Part shown: piece after piece, positions 23,562-25,648 of the stretch
Layout of the letters: the number at the start of each line of letters is the position of its first letter
Position numbering within the stretch: position 1 is the stretch's first letter
Assembly (NCBI GenBank): GCA_016302225.1
Contig: JAEDOB010000005.1
Location: 1-25,648, forward strand
From: Oscillospiraceae bacterium
GTDB lineage: Bacteria; Bacillota; Clostridia; Oscillospirales; Ruminococcaceae
Length of the DNA: 25,648 nt
Direction of reading: 5' to 3'
Notes under the pieces: generated by a model
The model's database searches: none
What the model was told of the DNA's origin: nothing
The model's input: only the letters and a program-made list of their open reading frames with translations
Program-made: the position numbers and the translations under genes

Positions 23562-23879
23562 ATGAATAACAAACTCAGAGATGATAAGAATTTAAATGAC
23601 CTTTACAATGCTATCCTTTGCCTGGAAACAGTTGAGGAGTGCTATGATTTTTTTGAGGACCTTTGTACGGTTCTGGAGCTGAAATCCCTTTCACAGAGAT
23701 TGCAGGTCGCCAAGATGCTGACCGAAAAGCACGTTTACAGTGATATTGTTGCGGAAACGGGCGCAAGTACCGCTACTATCAGCAGAGTAAACCGTTCCAT
23801 TAACTATGGCTGCGACGGCTATGCGCTGGTTTTCGGCAGAATGAAGGAAAAGGCTGAGAAGAAGTCCGAAAATGAGTAA
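23562..23879 (+). CDS. YerC/YecD family TrpR-like DNA-binding protein
   Basis: The 105-residue all-helical protein belongs to the Trp-repressor-like superfamily, YerC/YecD branch. Family blocks are LNDLYNAILCLETVEECYDFFEDLC at the start, ELKSLSQRLQVAKML, and the helix-turn-helix YSDIVAETGASTATISRVNR. The end NYGCDGYALVF is also typical. The regulated genes are not known; members near his genes have been proposed to act there, but no his gene is present. GGGAGG lies a few bases before the ATG, and the gene has its own likely promoter. Its last eight bases overlap the start of the methyltransferase gene, so the two are probably made together. Confidence 0.93.
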   Translation: MNNKLRDDKNLNDLYNAILCLETVEECYDFFEDLCTVLELKSLSQRLQVAKMLTEKHVYSDIVAETGASTATISRVNRSINYGCDGYALVFGRMKEKAEKKSENE

Positions 23880-24621
23880 GGGATATTCGGCGTTTGCATA
23901 TTTTTACGATGCACTTACGGAAAATATTTCATATAAGGACAGGGCGGCATATTTTGACAGGCTGATAAAAAAGCATGGCGGAAAGAAAAATCTGCTGCTT
24001 GACCTTGCCTGCGGTACGGGTTCTCTTTCCGAGGAAATGAGCCGTCTGGGATATGATGTTATCGGAGTGGACAATTCCCCCGAAATGCTGTCCGAGGCTA
24101 TGGATAAGAAAATCGAAAGCGGGCTGAACATTCAGTATCTTTGTCAGGATATGACGGAGATAGATATGTTTGGCACTATTGACGTGACTATTTGTGCGCT
24201 GGACAGCCTTAATCATCTTCAAAGCTTTGAGGATATTGAACGGACTATTTCAAGAGTTTCGCTGTTTTGCGAGCCGAAGGGGCTGTTTATTTTCGATGTG
24301 AACACGCCCTACAAGCATGAAAAAATTCTTGGGTACAACACCTTTGTTTATGACACCGAACAGGTCTACTGCGTATGGCAGAACAGCTATGCGGGCGGGG
24401 AAGAGTGCCGTGTGGACATTTCCCTTGATTTCTTCGAGAATGAGGACGGCGTTTACAGGCGTTACAGCGAGGAGTTTTCCGAGATAGCCCCCGACAGAGC
24501 CGAAATAGAAGCAATGCTTCGCAGAAACGGTATGACCGTTGTGGGCTGTTATGACTATGACACGGAAAATCCTCCCCGAGAAGACAGCGAAAAACTCGTT
24601 TTTGTAGCAAAAAAGGATTGA
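23872..24621 (+). CDS. Class I SAM-dependent methyltransferase
   Basis: The protein has 249 residues and a Rossmann-type methyltransferase fold. Motif I, LLLDLACGTGSLS, is at residues 41-53, followed by the acidic end of strand 2 (VIGVDNSPEML) that binds the SAM ribose. YLCQDMTEIDM and TICALDSLNHLQS give motifs II and III. The first residues YSAFAYFYDALT match a broad clostridial group related to YqeM/UbiE-like enzymes. The substrate is unknown. It overlaps the YerC-like gene by eight bases and precedes hslO by four, suggesting a three-gene unit, but the sequences do not reveal a shared pathway. Confidence 0.9.
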   Translation: MSKGYSAFAYFYDALTENISYKDRAAYFDRLIKKHGGKKNLLLDLACGTGSLSEEMSRLGYDVIGVDNSPEMLSEAMDKKIESGLNIQYLCQDMTEIDMFGTIDVTICALDSLNHLQSFEDIERTISRVSLFCEPKGLFIFDVNTPYKHEKILGYNTFVYDTEQVYCVWQNSYAGGEECRVDISLDFFENEDGVYRRYSEEFSEIAPDRAEIEAMLRRNGMTVVGCYDYDTENPPREDSEKLVFVAKKD

Positions 24622-24625
24622 TTTT

Positions 24626-25501
24626 ATGAGCATTATATATCGCAGTATTTCTAAGGACGCTTCTGTTGTGGCATCTGCTATCGATGCTACGGACATTGTT
24701 GCGGAGATAGAAAGAATTCACAAGCCCAGCGCAGTTGTAACGGCGGCTTTGGGCAGACTTTCCGTTGCGGCGTCCCTTATCGGAAACGGTTTGAAGGGCG
24801 AGGAGGACTCCGTTACCCTCAGAATTAAAGGCGACGGTCCTGCGGGAACGCTTATTGCTGTTGCGGACAGCAGGGGAAATGTAAAGTCCTACGTTTCAAA
24901 TCCCATTGTGGAAATTCCGCTTAATCAGTATGGAAAGCTTGATGTTGCGGGGGCTGTGGGCAGAGAAGGTACGCTTTCGGTCATCAAGGATATTGGCATG
25001 AAGGAACCCTATTCGGGACAGGTGCCTTTGGTTTCGGGCGAAATTGCCGAGGATATTGCAAGCTACTTTGCCGTAAGCGAGCAGATACCTACGGTTTGCG
25101 GTCTGGGCGTTCTGGTAAATCCCGACCTGACTGTTAAGGCGGCAGGCGGCTATCTTATCCAGCTGCTGCCCTTTGCGGACGAAGCCTGCATTGATGTGCT
25201 GGAGAAGAATATCAACAGCCTGCCGTCTGTCACAAATATGCTTACCTCGGGAATGACGGGCAGTGATATTGCCATGAAGGTGCTGGAGGGGCTTGAGCCG
25301 AATATTCTTGACAGCATTAATGTATCCTACAAATGTGACTGCAGCCGTGAAAGAGTTTCAAAGGCGCTTATCGGAATGGGCAGAGATGAGCTTATTAGCC
25401 TTGCCGAGGAGCAGGAAACCGCCGAAGTGTGCTGCCATTTCTGCGACAAAAAGTACTATTTTACGCGGGAAGAGCTGCTTCAGCTTGCCGAGCAGAAATA
25501 A
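24626..25501 (+). CDS. hslO: Redox-regulated chaperone Hsp33
   Basis: Hsp33 is held inactive by zinc bound to four Cys and becomes a holdase when oxidised. The 291-residue protein begins with the family pattern IYRSISKDASVVASAIDATD. GDGPAGTLIAVADSRGNVKSYV and PYSGQVPLVSGEIAEDIASYFAVSEQIPT belong to the core domain. The switch is intact: Cys237 and Cys239 (CDC), then Cys270 and Cys273 (CHFC). An extra Cys269 sits next to the second pair. It follows the methyltransferase gene by four bases, so expression is probably shared. No GC-rich terminator follows; only an AT-rich inverted repeat lies before the tRNA promoter. Confidence 0.97.
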   Translation: MSIIYRSISKDASVVASAIDATDIVAEIERIHKPSAVVTAALGRLSVAASLIGNGLKGEEDSVTLRIKGDGPAGTLIAVADSRGNVKSYVSNPIVEIPLNQYGKLDVAGAVGREGTLSVIKDIGMKEPYSGQVPLVSGEIAEDIASYFAVSEQIPTVCGLGVLVNPDLTVKAAGGYLIQLLPFADEACIDVLEKNINSLPSVTNMLTSGMTGSDIAMKVLEGLEPNILDSINVSYKCDCSRERVSKALIGMGRDELISLAEEQETAEVCCHFCDKKYYFTREELLQLAEQK

Positions 25502-25525
25502 TTTGAAATTTTTTTCAAAAAAGGC

Positions 25526-25554
25526 TTGACAAATAGAATTTGATGTGATATAAT
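25526..25554 (+). promoter_or_regulatory. Perfect-consensus promoter of the tRNA gene
   Basis: TTGACA (25526-25531) and TATAAT (25549-25554) are separated by 17 bases, the full sigma-A consensus. Transcription should begin near 25561. Such a strong promoter suits a stable-RNA operon that continues beyond the window. Confidence 0.92.
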
Positions 25555-25560
25555 TAATAT

Positions 25561-25589
25561 CGTCGCTGAGAGATACATCAGATGCGGCG
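25561..25589 (+). other. Hairpin at the 5' end of the tRNA precursor
   Basis: CGTCGC (25561-25566) pairs with GCGGCG (25584-25589) with one G-T wobble, at the predicted transcript start and five bases before the tRNA. It may protect the precursor's 5' end or guide RNase P processing. Confidence 0.4.
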
Positions 25590-25594
25590 AGTAT

Positions 25595-25648
25595 GGAAGC
25601 TTAGCTCAGCTGGGAGAGCATCTGCCTTACAAGCAGAGGGTCATAGGT
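25595..25648 (+). tRNA. tRNA-Val (anticodon UAC), 3' end outside the window
   Basis: The acceptor strand GGAAGCT (25595-25601) is followed by TA and a D-arm with the GCTC/GAGC stem. The anticodon stem is TCTGC/GCAGA (25621-25625 with 25633-25637), with loop CTTACAA and anticodon TAC at 25628-25630. The sequence ends in the T arm, so the 3' half of the acceptor stem and the CCA are not seen. It is probably the first gene of a tRNA cluster driven by the consensus promoter upstream. Confidence 0.93.

Noticed and set aside
25502..25519. TTTGAAA...TTTCAAA inverted repeat after hslO as a terminator
   Set aside because: The stem is entirely A-T pairs and would be too weak to terminate by itself.
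1..25648. Search by eye for CRISPR repeats, insertion sequences, phage genes, toxin-antitoxin or defence genes
   Set aside because: None found: all genes are conserved housekeeping or clostridial core genes, co-directional and tightly spaced, with no direct repeats or target-site duplications noticed.

Overview
The window reads as a chromosomal housekeeping region of a Gram-positive, low-to-moderate-GC clostridial bacterium, most like the Ruminococcus group of the Oscillospiraceae. This rests on the protein sequences and gene order: a clostridial Cys-rich orphan protein, a SpoIVFB-like M50 protease beside the TIGR03960/TIGR03936 pair, YerC/TrpR-like protein, bL19 with a structured leader, and a Firmicutes-style tig-clp-lon-ysxC block. 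The species call is an inference. Every convincing gene lies on the + strand: 26 complete CDSs, one 5'-truncated CDS at the left edge and one tRNA cut by the right edge. I saw no transposase, phage gene, CRISPR array, rRNA or integration site. No gene-free stretch exceeds 300 bases; the longest, about 260 bases before lon, holds a terminator and a promoter.

Layout. 1-1300: the C-terminal end of MreB with its terminator, then a monocistronic Cys-rich clostridial protein between two strong terminators. 1341-9910: a long co-directional run beginning at a good promoter. It holds a thymidylate-kinase-type enzyme, a DUF2156 protein, a DJ-1 protein, 5-formyl-THF cyclo-ligase, MltG, a U32 protein (TrhP-like), an M50 protease whose ribosome site lies inside a perfect hairpin, a B12-binding radical SAM protein and its DUF2344 partner.

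9943-15348: a promoter and structured leader for rplS (bL19), a terminator, then lepB, rbgA, rnhB, yraN, thrC and a metallophosphoesterase. This is largely a protein-export, ribosome-assembly and nucleic-acid-maintenance cluster. 15402-23411: the proteostasis block tig, clpP, clpX, lon, ysxC, followed by lysA. Trigger factor folds nascent chains, ClpXP and Lon degrade proteins, and YsxC assembles the 50S subunit. 23465-25501: a YerC-type regulator, a SAM methyltransferase and the redox chaperone Hsp33. 25526 to the end: a perfect-consensus promoter driving tRNA-Val(UAC), probably the first gene of a tRNA operon.

I did not find a clear undescribed multi-gene system. The signals most worth a second look are non-coding: the hairpin masking the M50 gene's ribosome site, a pair of near-identical stems before the metallophosphoesterase and clpP genes, the rplS leader, and the palindrome before the Cys-rich gene. 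Among proteins, the uncharacterised Cys-rich protein and the altered DRY motif of the kinase stand out.
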